Positions 47,962 to 55,470 of a stretch of 64,000 bases of DNA are shown here, piece by piece. The notes under the pieces are model-generated. The model was not told where the DNA came from. It saw nothing but the letters and a program-made list of their open reading frames with translations, and did not search any database. The DNA comes from Candidatus Flexifilum breve (GTDB lineage Bacteria; Chloroflexota; Anaerolineae; Aggregatilineales; Phototrophicaceae), in contig JADKGC010000002.1 in NCBI GenBank assembly GCA_016717205.1, forward strand, positions 124,001 to 188,000, given 5' to 3'. Position numbers and translations under genes: made by a program. Every line of letters begins with the position of its first letter. The first letter of the stretch is position 1.

Positions 47962-49023
47962 CTAGATCGCTTTCGGCCCGATGATCGGCCCGGCCAGACG
48001 AATCACGGGCTGATCCAGCGGCGTCTGCCACTGCTTGAACGTCGGGCTGCTGTAGAAGCGCGTATCCCCCGCGGGCGGGAAGCGCGTCACCAATTGGTTG
48101 ACCAGCGCGTCGGACATGAACAGCAGCGGATTGAGGATGTAAATCCCCATGCGAATCTCGATGTGCACATGCTGTTCCTTGAAGTCGATCTCGCCGAGCT
48201 GCGTCGTCGGCATGACGGTCGCGCCGCGCTGCAGCGTGCGATTCGGCTTGGCAAGATGCCCGTAGATGATGCGATACTTCCCCACGAGCACATCGACGCG
48301 GTTGGGCGGAAACGCCGAACCCGGCCCATCGAAGATGCCGCGTACCCCGGCGACTACGGGCGCGCCGCCCGTATGCTCCAAATCCAGCCCGCCGTGCAGT
48401 CCCTGACTGTAGCCGTTGTAGTTGTTCTGAGCGCCGTAATCCCACGCGAACTGCGTGTTCCCGAAGTAAAACACCTTGTTGATATACTCGAAGCCCAACG
48501 GGAGCCGCTCAAAGCCAAAACCGATGCCGGGCACGCCCGGTTTCACCGTCGTCATGTACACCTGATTGGTGATGGTGTTGCGTTCGGCAGACCAGCCGCG
48601 GCTGTGTTTCAAGAACACGTTGCCCCCGACAACCGTTCGCGAGTTGGTCTCCGCCGTGATCTGCTGCCCGAGATAGAGCACGCCCGTAACCGGCGCGGCG
48701 GTGCTGGCGCTCGCGCGAATGTTCAGGATCGGTTCGACCACATAGAACGTCGTCGTGTTCGGCGGCGGCGGGGGTGGGGGCGGCGGAGTGACATTCACTG
48801 GCGTCATGTAGATCGTGCGGTTGTCGACGCGCCGCTCGGCTGACCATCCGGCACTGTGCCGCCACCAGATGATGCCGTCTTTTTCGGTGCGCGAGTTCGC
48901 GTCGACGATGACTTTCTGACCGGAACGCAGCTGCACATTGGGCAGGATATAGCGACTGTCGAGACCGGGGGCGCTCCGCACATTCAGCGCGACCACAATC
49001 ACTTGAAAGACTTTATCGGCCAT
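47962..49023 (-). CDS. SH3b-SH3b-M23 metallopeptidase-like protein
   Basis: 353 residues. Two bacterial SH3 domains (about 5-70 and 90-158; VALNVRSAPGLDSRY and PILNIRASASTAAPVTG, each ending SxGWSAER) are joined by a proline run. A LytM/M23-type domain (about 185-330) keeps the zinc motifs GLHGGLDLE (H-x3-D) and HVHIE (H-x-H), plus YGHL. This suggests peptidoglycan or peptide cleavage. Oddly, no signal peptide precedes the first SH3 domain, so export would need another route. ATG at 49023 with AAGGAA upstream. Confidence 0.82.
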   Translation of the reverse strand: MADKVFQVIVVALNVRSAPGLDSRYILPNVQLRSGQKVIVDANSRTEKDGIIWWRHSAGWSAERRVDNRTIYMTPVNVTPPPPPPPPPNTTTFYVVEPILNIRASASTAAPVTGVLYLGQQITAETNSRTVVGGNVFLKHSRGWSAERNTITNQVYMTTVKPGVPGIGFGFERLPLGFEYINKVFYFGNTQFAWDYGAQNNYNGYSQGLHGGLDLEHTGGAPVVAGVRGIFDGPGSAFPPNRVDVLVGKYRIIYGHLAKPNRTLQRGATVMPTTQLGEIDFKEQHVHIEIRMGIYILNPLLFMSDALVNQLVTRFPPAGDTRFYSSPTFKQWQTPLDQPVIRLAGPIIGPKAI

Positions 49024-49157
49024 CACGCGATTCCTTTCCTATTCATCCTCGTCCGGCTTATGACCGCCACGCTGGAGGAGGATAACCCGGCTTTCTATTT
49101 CTCGCACTAGCGCCTCCACGTACCATCGGGCTAATCGGCGGTGAGTGGAGTGTATGT

Positions 49158-49186
49158 TTTACAAAAGCGGCAATTGCAACTAAAAT
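49158..49186 (+). promoter_or_regulatory. candidate promoter of the MalT-like regulator
   Basis: TTTACA (49158-49163), 17 bp, TAAAAT (49181-49186), about 60 nt before the ATG. Confidence 0.5.
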
Positions 49187-49247
49187 GTAATGTCTATAGA
49201 AATTCTAATCATGCAGGCGCCTGTGCTGCCAGAAGAGCCAAACCGGT

Positions 49248-51986
49248 ATGTCCGAACAGTCATCATCCACCGCCTTAGCGCCGCTGCTGACCACGAAATT
49301 GTACCGGCCGCCGCCGCGACCGAATCTGGTCGTGCGTTCGCGGCTGTTCGCGCGGTTGGATGAAGGACTGCGTCGCAAACTCACGTTGATCTCCGCCCCG
49401 GCAGGCTTCGGCAAAACCACGCTGATCAGCGCGTGGGTCGCCGCGTGTGCGCAGCGTGAGCCGCGGGTCGCCGCCGCGTGGCTCGCGCTGGAAGAAGACG
49501 ATCACGATGTGCTGCGATTCCTCACTTACTTGATCGCCGCGGTGCAAACCTGCGCGCCCACAGTGGGCGCGGCCTTGCTCCCGCTCCTGCAAACTCAGCC
49601 GCCCCCACCGACCGAGGCGCTGTTGACGGCGCTGCTCAACGACTTGGCGCCCTTGACCGCCCCGATCATCCTCATCCTTGACGACTATCATCTGGCCGAT
49701 TCGCAGCCAGTTGACGCGGCGCTCACGTTTCTGCTGGAACATCTGCCGCCGCACTTGCATCTGGTCATCACCACGCGCGAAGACCCGGATCTGCCGCTGG
49801 CGCGACTGCGAGCACGCGCCGAGTTGACCGAACTACGCGCGAAAGACCTGCGCTTCACCCCGGAGGAAGCTGCCGACTTTCTCCAGCAGGCGATGGGACT
49901 TCACCTGTCCGCCGCCGATATCGCCGCGCTGGAAAACCGCACCGAGGGCTGGATCGCCGGACTGCAGTTGGCGGCGCTGTCGCTGCAAGGCGAGACCGAT
50001 ACCGCCGGGTTCATCCGCGCCTTCGCCGGGGATCACCGCTACATCGTCGATTACTTGGTCGCGGAAATCCTTGAACGGCAGCCCCCAGCCGTGCGGCGCT
50101 TCCTGCTGCAAACGGCGCTTCTCGACCGCTTCAATGCGCCGCTGTGCGCCGCCGTCACCGGACAGCCCGAAAGCGCGGAGCGCCTGGCCGCCCTGGAGCG
50201 CGGCAACTTCCTGATCGTCCCCCTCGATGATCAACGCCAGTGGTATCGCTATCACCACCTGTTCGCCGATGTGCTGAGGGCGCATTTGCGCGCTGAACAG
50301 CCGGATCAGATCGCCGGGCTGCATCACCGCGCGAGCGTGTGGTACGAGCAGAATGCCCTGCCCAACGCGGCGATTCACCATGCGCTGCTTGCCGGAGATG
50401 TTGAGCGCGCGGCTGCTCTGATCGAACGGGTGGTGCCGCACCTGCGCCGCACCCGTCAGGAAGCGCTGCTGCTCACTTGGCTGCAAGCGCTCCCCGAGAA
50501 CATCTTCCCAGCCCGGCCTGTACTCAGCGTGCACTATGCCGGGACGCTCTTGCAGAGCGGGCGGCTGGATGGCGTTGACATCCGCCTGCGCGCTGCCGAA
50601 CTCTGCCTCGAACGGCTTACGGCGCATCCGGAAACCGCCGCCGAACTGGTGATCGTCGACGAAGCTGAATTTGATCGGCTGCCGAGCGCCATCGCCATGT
50701 ATCGCGCAGCCACGGCGCTGTATCAAGGCCGGGTGAGCGATACGATCTACCATGCTAACCGCATCCCCACACTGGTACACACCGACGATCACCTGCCCCG
50801 TGGCGCGGCGGCCGGTCTGCTCGCGCTCGCCTACTGGACACAAGGCGAGCTGGATGCGGCGCGGCCCGCATGCGTTGAAAGCATGGCACAGTTGGAACAG
50901 ATCGGCTATCTCTCGGACATGCTCGGCATTGTCATCGCGCTGGCCGACATCCACAGCACCCAAGGTCATCTGCGCGCCGCCGCTCACCTGTTGGAGCGTG
51001 GCTTGCAGCTTGCAACCACGAACGGGGGGGTGCTGCGCGGCACTGCCGATATGCACGTCGGCTTGAGTCAGATCCACTACGAACAGGGTGATCTGGCCGC
51101 GGCCGCGCAGCACTTGACGCGCAGTCAGGCGCTCGGCGAATTCGCCGGACTGCCGCAAAACCGCTACCGCTGGCGGGCAGCGCAGGCGCGCATTCACGCT
51201 GCCGAGGGCGATCTCGACGGCGCGCTCACCCTGCTGGATGAGGCCGAACGTCTGGTTGAGCATGACTTCTTCCCGAATGTGCGCCCGATCCCGGCGCAGC
51301 GCGCGCGGCTGTGGCTCGCTCAGGGGAACCTCAGCGCCGCGCTCGGTTGGGCGCGCGATCACCAGCTGACGATTGACGATGAACTCAGCTACCTGCGCGA
51401 GTATGAACACAGCACGCTGGCGCGGATTCGGCTGGCTCAAGCCAGTGACCACCGCGCCGATCCGTCGCTGCCGGACACCCTGCGCTTCCTTGAGCGGCTG
51501 ATCGCTGCCGCGCAAGCCGGCAACCGGATGGGCAGCCTGATCGAACTACTGGTGCTGCAAACCGGGGCGCACCATCTCCACGGCGACACTGCCGCCGCGC
51601 TCACCTCCCTCACCCGCGCGCTGACGTTGGCCGAACCAGAGAGTTATGTCCGCGTCTTCGTGGACGCCAACGTACCGCTGACACGCCTGCTGGAGGAAGC
51701 CGCGCAGCGCCGCATCCACCCGGATTACGTCCAGCGACTGCTGAATGTGACGGGCACAGTGCTCCAAATCGTCCCGACTCCGGCAGGCTTGACCGAACCG
51801 CTGAGCGAGCGCGAACTGGAGGTGCTGCGCCTGCTCGCCACCGACCTGACCGGGCCGGAAATCGCCGATCAGCTCATGGTCTCACTGAACACGCTGCGCA
51901 CGCACACCAAGAACATCTACACCAAGCTCGGCGCGAACAATCGCTTGGCAGCACTGCACCGCGCCGAGGATCTCCACCTGCTGTAA
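49248..51986 (+). CDS. MalT-type LuxR-family transcriptional regulator
   Basis: 912 residues, close to MalT (901). An N-terminal STAND NTPase has Walker A SAPAGFGKTTLIS (about residue 52) and a Walker B-like LILDDYHLAD. A winged region, TPR-like helical repeats (about 400-820) and a C-terminal LuxR helix-turn-helix (LSERELEVLRLLATDLTGPE, then SLNTLRTHTKNIYTKLGANN) follow. Such proteins oligomerise with ATP and an inducer to activate transcription. The palindrome and operon just downstream are likely targets. Confidence 0.92.
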   Translation: MSEQSSSTALAPLLTTKLYRPPPRPNLVVRSRLFARLDEGLRRKLTLISAPAGFGKTTLISAWVAACAQREPRVAAAWLALEEDDHDVLRFLTYLIAAVQTCAPTVGAALLPLLQTQPPPPTEALLTALLNDLAPLTAPIILILDDYHLADSQPVDAALTFLLEHLPPHLHLVITTREDPDLPLARLRARAELTELRAKDLRFTPEEAADFLQQAMGLHLSAADIAALENRTEGWIAGLQLAALSLQGETDTAGFIRAFAGDHRYIVDYLVAEILERQPPAVRRFLLQTALLDRFNAPLCAAVTGQPESAERLAALERGNFLIVPLDDQRQWYRYHHLFADVLRAHLRAEQPDQIAGLHHRASVWYEQNALPNAAIHHALLAGDVERAAALIERVVPHLRRTRQEALLLTWLQALPENIFPARPVLSVHYAGTLLQSGRLDGVDIRLRAAELCLERLTAHPETAAELVIVDEAEFDRLPSAIAMYRAATALYQGRVSDTIYHANRIPTLVHTDDHLPRGAAAGLLALAYWTQGELDAARPACVESMAQLEQIGYLSDMLGIVIALADIHSTQGHLRAAAHLLERGLQLATTNGGVLRGTADMHVGLSQIHYEQGDLAAAAQHLTRSQALGEFAGLPQNRYRWRAAQARIHAAEGDLDGALTLLDEAERLVEHDFFPNVRPIPAQRARLWLAQGNLSAALGWARDHQLTIDDELSYLREYEHSTLARIRLAQASDHRADPSLPDTLRFLERLIAAAQAGNRMGSLIELLVLQTGAHHLHGDTAAALTSLTRALTLAEPESYVRVFVDANVPLTRLLEEAAQRRIHPDYVQRLLNVTGTVLQIVPTPAGLTEPLSERELEVLRLLATDLTGPEIADQLMVSLNTLRTHTKNIYTKLGANNRLAALHRAEDLHLL

Positions 51987-52010
51987 CCACCCCAGTCCGC
52001 TCAACTCTCC

Positions 52011-52040
52011 CGGTCGGTGACGCGCGTCACCGGCCGTTTG
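52011..52040 (+). terminator. terminator after the MalT-like gene
   Basis: A near-perfect 13-bp stem centred on the palindrome CGGTGACGCGCGTCACCG (52015-52032), followed by GCCGTTTGTATT. The U-run is interrupted, so termination may be partial. Confidence 0.5.
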
Positions 52041-52070
52041 TATTCCCCTCACCATCTCAGTGCCGGACAA

Positions 52071-52103
52071 ATCACCACATGTGGTGATTACGGCTCACCA
52101 CAT
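52071..52103 (+). promoter_or_regulatory. 18-bp palindrome and half-site, candidate regulator-binding site
   Basis: ATCACCACATGTGGTGAT (52071-52088) is a perfect palindrome. A further TCACCACAT lies at 52095-52103 in the same orientation. The site is 70-100 bp before the small operon and directly after the MalT-like regulator gene. Confidence 0.5.
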
Positions 52104-52159
52104 CGACTTGTATCTTGAAATCAGACCGACCTGAACCGCACGAAATTCGAAGGAGGACG

Positions 52160-52183
52160 ATGGAAGAGGCCCAGCATGAGTGA
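52160..52183 (+). CDS. possible seven-codon leader peptide
   Basis: The strong ribosome site AGGAGG (52151-52156) is set for the ATG at 52160, which encodes MEEAQHE and stops at 52181-52183, overlapping the ATG (52176) of the next gene. It could couple or regulate translation of the small protein. It may also be chance. Confidence 0.35.
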   Translation: MEEAQHE

Positions 52184-52415
52184 CGCACACACACCCACTG
52201 ACAGCTATGACGAGCCCGGTCGCTACACCATTCGCATCAAAGGACACCTTGATGCGCGGTGGGCGGATCGGTTCGCCGGGCTGACCATCACGCTCGAAGC
52301 CGACGGGCACACCGTGCTCACCGGGGAGCACATCGATCAGGCAGCGTTACACGGTTGGCTGCGCAAAATTCGGGATCTCGGCCTGCCCTTGATCTCGGTC
52401 GCCCGCAGCGAATGA
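52176..52415 (+). CDS. small conserved-looking protein, 79 residues
   Basis: Encodes a beta-rich protein with GRYTIRIKGHLDARWADRF, GLTITLEADGHTVLTG and QAALHGWLRKIRDLGLPLIS. I recall very similar small proteins beside LuxR/MalT-type genes in Chloroflexota, but cannot confirm it here. The well-placed AGGAGG is 20 nt upstream and serves the overlapping leader better. It is the first ordinary gene of a putative operon with DUF4386 and MDR genes. Function unknown. Confidence 0.7.
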   Translation: MSDAHTPTDSYDEPGRYTIRIKGHLDARWADRFAGLTITLEADGHTVLTGEHIDQAALHGWLRKIRDLGLPLISVARSE

Positions 52416-52472
52416 CTGAACAGCAGTACTTCACAATCGCATCTGAACAGCATAGACAGAAAGGTAATTGCC

Positions 52473-53216
52473 ATGAAGGCTCATCAGCAGACAGCAGTAA
52501 CGCACCGCAGGACCGCCATCGCAACCGGCGTGCTCTTCCTCATCACTCATGTGACCGCGGTCGGCGGATCGCTGTTGTATACACCCGCCCAAAATAATCC
52601 GAACTACATCCTCGGGTCGGGGTCGGAAATGCAGATTTTGCTCGGCGTATTCCTCGAAGTCATCCTCGCCCTCGCCGTGGTCGGCACCGCCGTCGCGCTC
52701 TACCCGGTCGTCAAGCGTTACAACGAAGGGGTGGCGCTCGGCTATGTCGGGCTGCGCACGCTCGAAGCCGCCGTGATCGCGGTCGGCGTAGTGCCGCTCC
52801 TGACGTTGATCACGCTGCGCCAGACGGCGGGCACGGATGCGGATGTCGGGGCGCTCGTCACCGTCGGCAATGCGCTCGTCGCGCTGCACAACTGGACGTT
52901 TCTGCTCGGCCCCGGCCTCGTCTGCGGCACGAACACGGTGCTCATGGCCTATCTCATGTACAAGTCGCACCTCGTCCCGCGCTTCATCCCCATTCTAGGC
53001 TTGGTTGGCGGCCCGCTGATCTTCGTCGTGAATGCCGTGCAGCTCTTCGTTCGGGACGCCCACATTCCGGCAGAGTGGGGCTTCGTCGTCATCCCGATTT
53101 TCGCCTGGGAAGTCACGCTCGCTCTGTGGCTCATCTTCAAGGGCTTCCGGTCAGTCGCCGCAGCTCCCGAACCCGAACTGACGGCGACCACCAATCAGCG
53201 TCTGAGCGCCGCCTAA
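52473..53216 (+). CDS. DUF4386 integral membrane protein
   Basis: 247 residues with six membrane segments and the family features RRTAIATGVLFLITHVTAVG, VALYPVVKRYNEGVALGYVG, RTLEAAVIAVGVVPLL and FIPILGLVGGPLIF. AAAGG lies 9 nt before the ATG. Function is not known for this family. It follows the 79-residue gene by 57 bp. Confidence 0.85.
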   Translation: MKAHQQTAVTHRRTAIATGVLFLITHVTAVGGSLLYTPAQNNPNYILGSGSEMQILLGVFLEVILALAVVGTAVALYPVVKRYNEGVALGYVGLRTLEAAVIAVGVVPLLTLITLRQTAGTDADVGALVTVGNALVALHNWTFLLGPGLVCGTNTVLMAYLMYKSHLVPRFIPILGLVGGPLIFVVNAVQLFVRDAHIPAEWGFVVIPIFAWEVTLALWLIFKGFRSVAAAPEPELTATTNQRLSAA

Positions 53217-53301
53217 CTCATCGACTTTTGCGGGAGGGGCGTTCCCCTCCCACCCTCTCCACCAACCGTCCAGCGTTTTGATCCCCAAGGAGGATCGTCC
53301 C

Positions 53302-54288
53302 ATGAAAGCAGTGATCGCTACCCAGTACGGAGCGCCCGAAGTTCTTCAAGTTCAGGAAGTCGCCAAACCCGTTCCGCAGGCCAAGCAAATCCTCGTCAAA
53401 GTCCACGCGACGACCGTAACCGCCGGGGACTCCCGGGTGCGCAGCTTCACCGTGCCCCGCTCGTTCTGGCTGCCCGCCCGGCTCACGCTCGGCCTGACCA
53501 AGCCCAAGAAAGCCATCCTCGGCATGGTGATCGCGGGCACCGTCGAAGCGGTGGGCAGCGCGGTCACCCGCTTTCAGCCGGGCGATCAGGTCTACGCCTA
53601 CGACATCACCCGGCTGAATGCCTATGCTGAATACGCCTGTGTCTCCGAAGATCAGGCCGTGACGCTGAAACCGGCGAACGTCAGCTTTGAAGAAGCCGCC
53701 GCCCTCCCCTTTGGCGCCGTGACCGCCCTGCATTTTCTGAAGCGCGGCAATATCCGCCGGGGGCAGCGCGTGCTGATCTACGGGGCGTCGGGCAGCGTGG
53801 GGACAGCAGCGGTGCAGATCGCCAAGCACTTCGGCGCGGATGTCACTGCCGTGTGCAGTACGGGGAACATCGAACTCGTGCGCTCTCTGGGCGCGGATCG
53901 CGTCATCGACTACACCAAAGAGGATTTCGCCACCCTCGGGATTACCTATGACATCATTTTCGACACAGTCGGCAAAAGCTCACTGGCGGCGAGCGAGCGC
54001 GTGCTCAACGACGGTGGGGTGTATCTACAAGCGGTCGCCGGCCCCGCGGAACTCATTCAAATGAAGCTGGCCGCCCGACGCACGGGTAAGACGTTCATCG
54101 GCGAGACCGCCTATCCGTCGACCAAAGCCCTCGTCGACCTCAAGGACTTGATCGAAGCTGGGAAGCTCAAGCCCGTAATTGACCGCTGCTACCCACTCGA
54201 GCAGATCGTCGAAGCGCACCGCTATGTCGATCAGGGGCACAAGAAAGGCAACGTCGTCATCACGGTCGGGCAGCCCAGCCGGGGCTGA
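53302..54288 (+). CDS. zinc-independent MDR oxidoreductase (quinone oxidoreductase-like)
   Basis: 328 residues of the medium-chain dehydrogenase/reductase fold. GroES-like N-terminus (MKAVIATQYGAPEVLQVQEV), then the NAD(P) loop YGASGSVGTAAVQIAKHFGA. No GHE zinc motif is present, which fits quinone or enone reductases using NADPH. The ATG at 53302 follows GGAGG by 8 nt. Last gene before a strong terminator. Confidence 0.9.
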   Translation: MKAVIATQYGAPEVLQVQEVAKPVPQAKQILVKVHATTVTAGDSRVRSFTVPRSFWLPARLTLGLTKPKKAILGMVIAGTVEAVGSAVTRFQPGDQVYAYDITRLNAYAEYACVSEDQAVTLKPANVSFEEAAALPFGAVTALHFLKRGNIRRGQRVLIYGASGSVGTAAVQIAKHFGADVTAVCSTGNIELVRSLGADRVIDYTKEDFATLGITYDIIFDTVGKSSLAASERVLNDGGVYLQAVAGPAELIQMKLAARRTGKTFIGETAYPSTKALVDLKDLIEAGKLKPVIDRCYPLEQIVEAHRYVDQGHKKGNVVITVGQPSRG

Positions 54289-54307
54289 CTGCCGGGCAGC
54301 GTGATCG

Positions 54308-54358
54308 CGCAATCAGGAAACGGATGAGCATCGGTTCTCCGCTTTCTGATTGCGTTTT
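54308..54358 (+). terminator. Rho-independent terminator after the MDR gene
   Basis: Arms CGCAATCAG (54308-54316) and CTGATTGCG (54346-54354) continue inward through partly paired GGAAACGGA and TCCGCTTT, followed by TTTT. Confidence 0.75.
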
Positions 54359-54415
54359 CCGGCTGCGACGTACCGCTAGACATTGGTAAGACATAGAACC
54401 TCGCCCGCATCTAAT

Positions 54416-54430
54416 TGATACCTAGTATCA
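54416..54430 (+). promoter_or_regulatory. 15-bp palindrome before the thioredoxin-reductase-like gene
   Basis: TGATACCTAGTATCA is a perfect inverted repeat (6-bp arms, CTA centre) ending 15 bp before the ATG at 54446. Its position would let a repressor block the promoter or early transcript. No regulator gene adjoins it. Confidence 0.45.
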
Positions 54431-54445
54431 TTTTGGAGATAGCAC

Positions 54446-55342
54446 ATGTTAGATGTCGTGATTATCGGCGGGAGCAGTGCGGGCTTAAGCGCCGCCCTCG
54501 TCTTGGGCCGCTCCTTACGGGAGACCGTCGTCATTGATGACCAGCAGCCGTGCAACCGCTTTTCGCACGCCTCCCATGGCTTCTTGACCCGTGACGGGAC
54601 ACCACCCGCTGACCTGCTCGCCCTTGCCCGGGAACAGGTGCGGCAGTACCCGAGTGTCGCTTTCAAAACCGCCACCGCACTGCACGTTGAAAAGAGCGGC
54701 ACGGACTTCGCGATCACCAGTTCGGATGGCTCGCAGCTGGAAGCGCGGATTGTCTTGCTCGCTACCGGACTGCATGACGAGCTGCCCGCGTTGGCAGGCA
54801 TCGACGGACTGTGGGGGAAAAGCGTGTTTCACTGCCCCTACTGTGATGGTTACGAAGTGCGGGGGAAGACCGTGGCGGTCTATGGCGCAGACGATACCGC
54901 CCTGCATCAGGTCAAGCTGCTGCGCAACCTCACCGCGAACCTCACCTTGTACACGGGCAGCCTGTGGACTCCAACGGTCACGCAGCGCGATCAACTCATG
55001 CGTGCCGGGGTACGGCTGGTTGAACAACCCATCGCCGCGCTGGAGAGCACCGACACGCAGATCCACGGAATTCGTCTCGCTGATGGCACGGTGATAGCCT
55101 GCGACGCCTTGTTCATTCGCCCCAAGACAACCCAGCGTGCGCCGTTTGTGCGGGAGCTCGGGTGTACCCTCAATGCGAACGATCTGGTTCAGGTTGATCT
55201 GCGGGGATGCACCAGTATTGACGGGGTCTACGCAGCGGGCGATCTCGCATCCCCAATGCGCAGTGTCGTCATCGCGGTGGCGCAGGGAGCCGCAGCGGCC
55301 TACGGGATCAATGCGGAACTCTGCGAACGGGATTTTGCCTAG
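54446..55342 (+). CDS. thioredoxin-reductase-like FAD-dependent oxidoreductase
   Basis: 298 residues. FAD loop VVIIGGSSAGLSAALVLGRS, redox motif CPYC in FHCPYCDGYEVRGKTVAVYG, and the C-terminal FAD contact GVYAAGDLASP. The CxxC active site and overall order match TrxB-like enzymes. The second Rossmann motif (VAVYGADDTALHQ) departs from the usual GxGxxA, so NADPH use is uncertain. It lies alone, with TTTTGGAGAT as ribosome site. Confidence 0.88.
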   Translation: MLDVVIIGGSSAGLSAALVLGRSLRETVVIDDQQPCNRFSHASHGFLTRDGTPPADLLALAREQVRQYPSVAFKTATALHVEKSGTDFAITSSDGSQLEARIVLLATGLHDELPALAGIDGLWGKSVFHCPYCDGYEVRGKTVAVYGADDTALHQVKLLRNLTANLTLYTGSLWTPTVTQRDQLMRAGVRLVEQPIAALESTDTQIHGIRLADGTVIACDALFIRPKTTQRAPFVRELGCTLNANDLVQVDLRGCTSIDGVYAAGDLASPMRSVVIAVAQGAAAAYGINAELCERDFA

Positions 55343-55470
55343 GGCGTGTCGTTGACCGGGGCTTGCATTCATGCGGTGGCGGAGGTTCGCATGCAAAAAT
55401 GTTGAATTGGGTCTAGAATCGCCCGTTTGCGCCTGCGAGCAGTGTGCTCCCTCCCAGCGACAAGGCGTCT

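Noticed and set aside
49833..51515. A 560-codon minus-strand frame
   Set aside because: Antisense to the MalT-like gene, whose domains are unambiguous.
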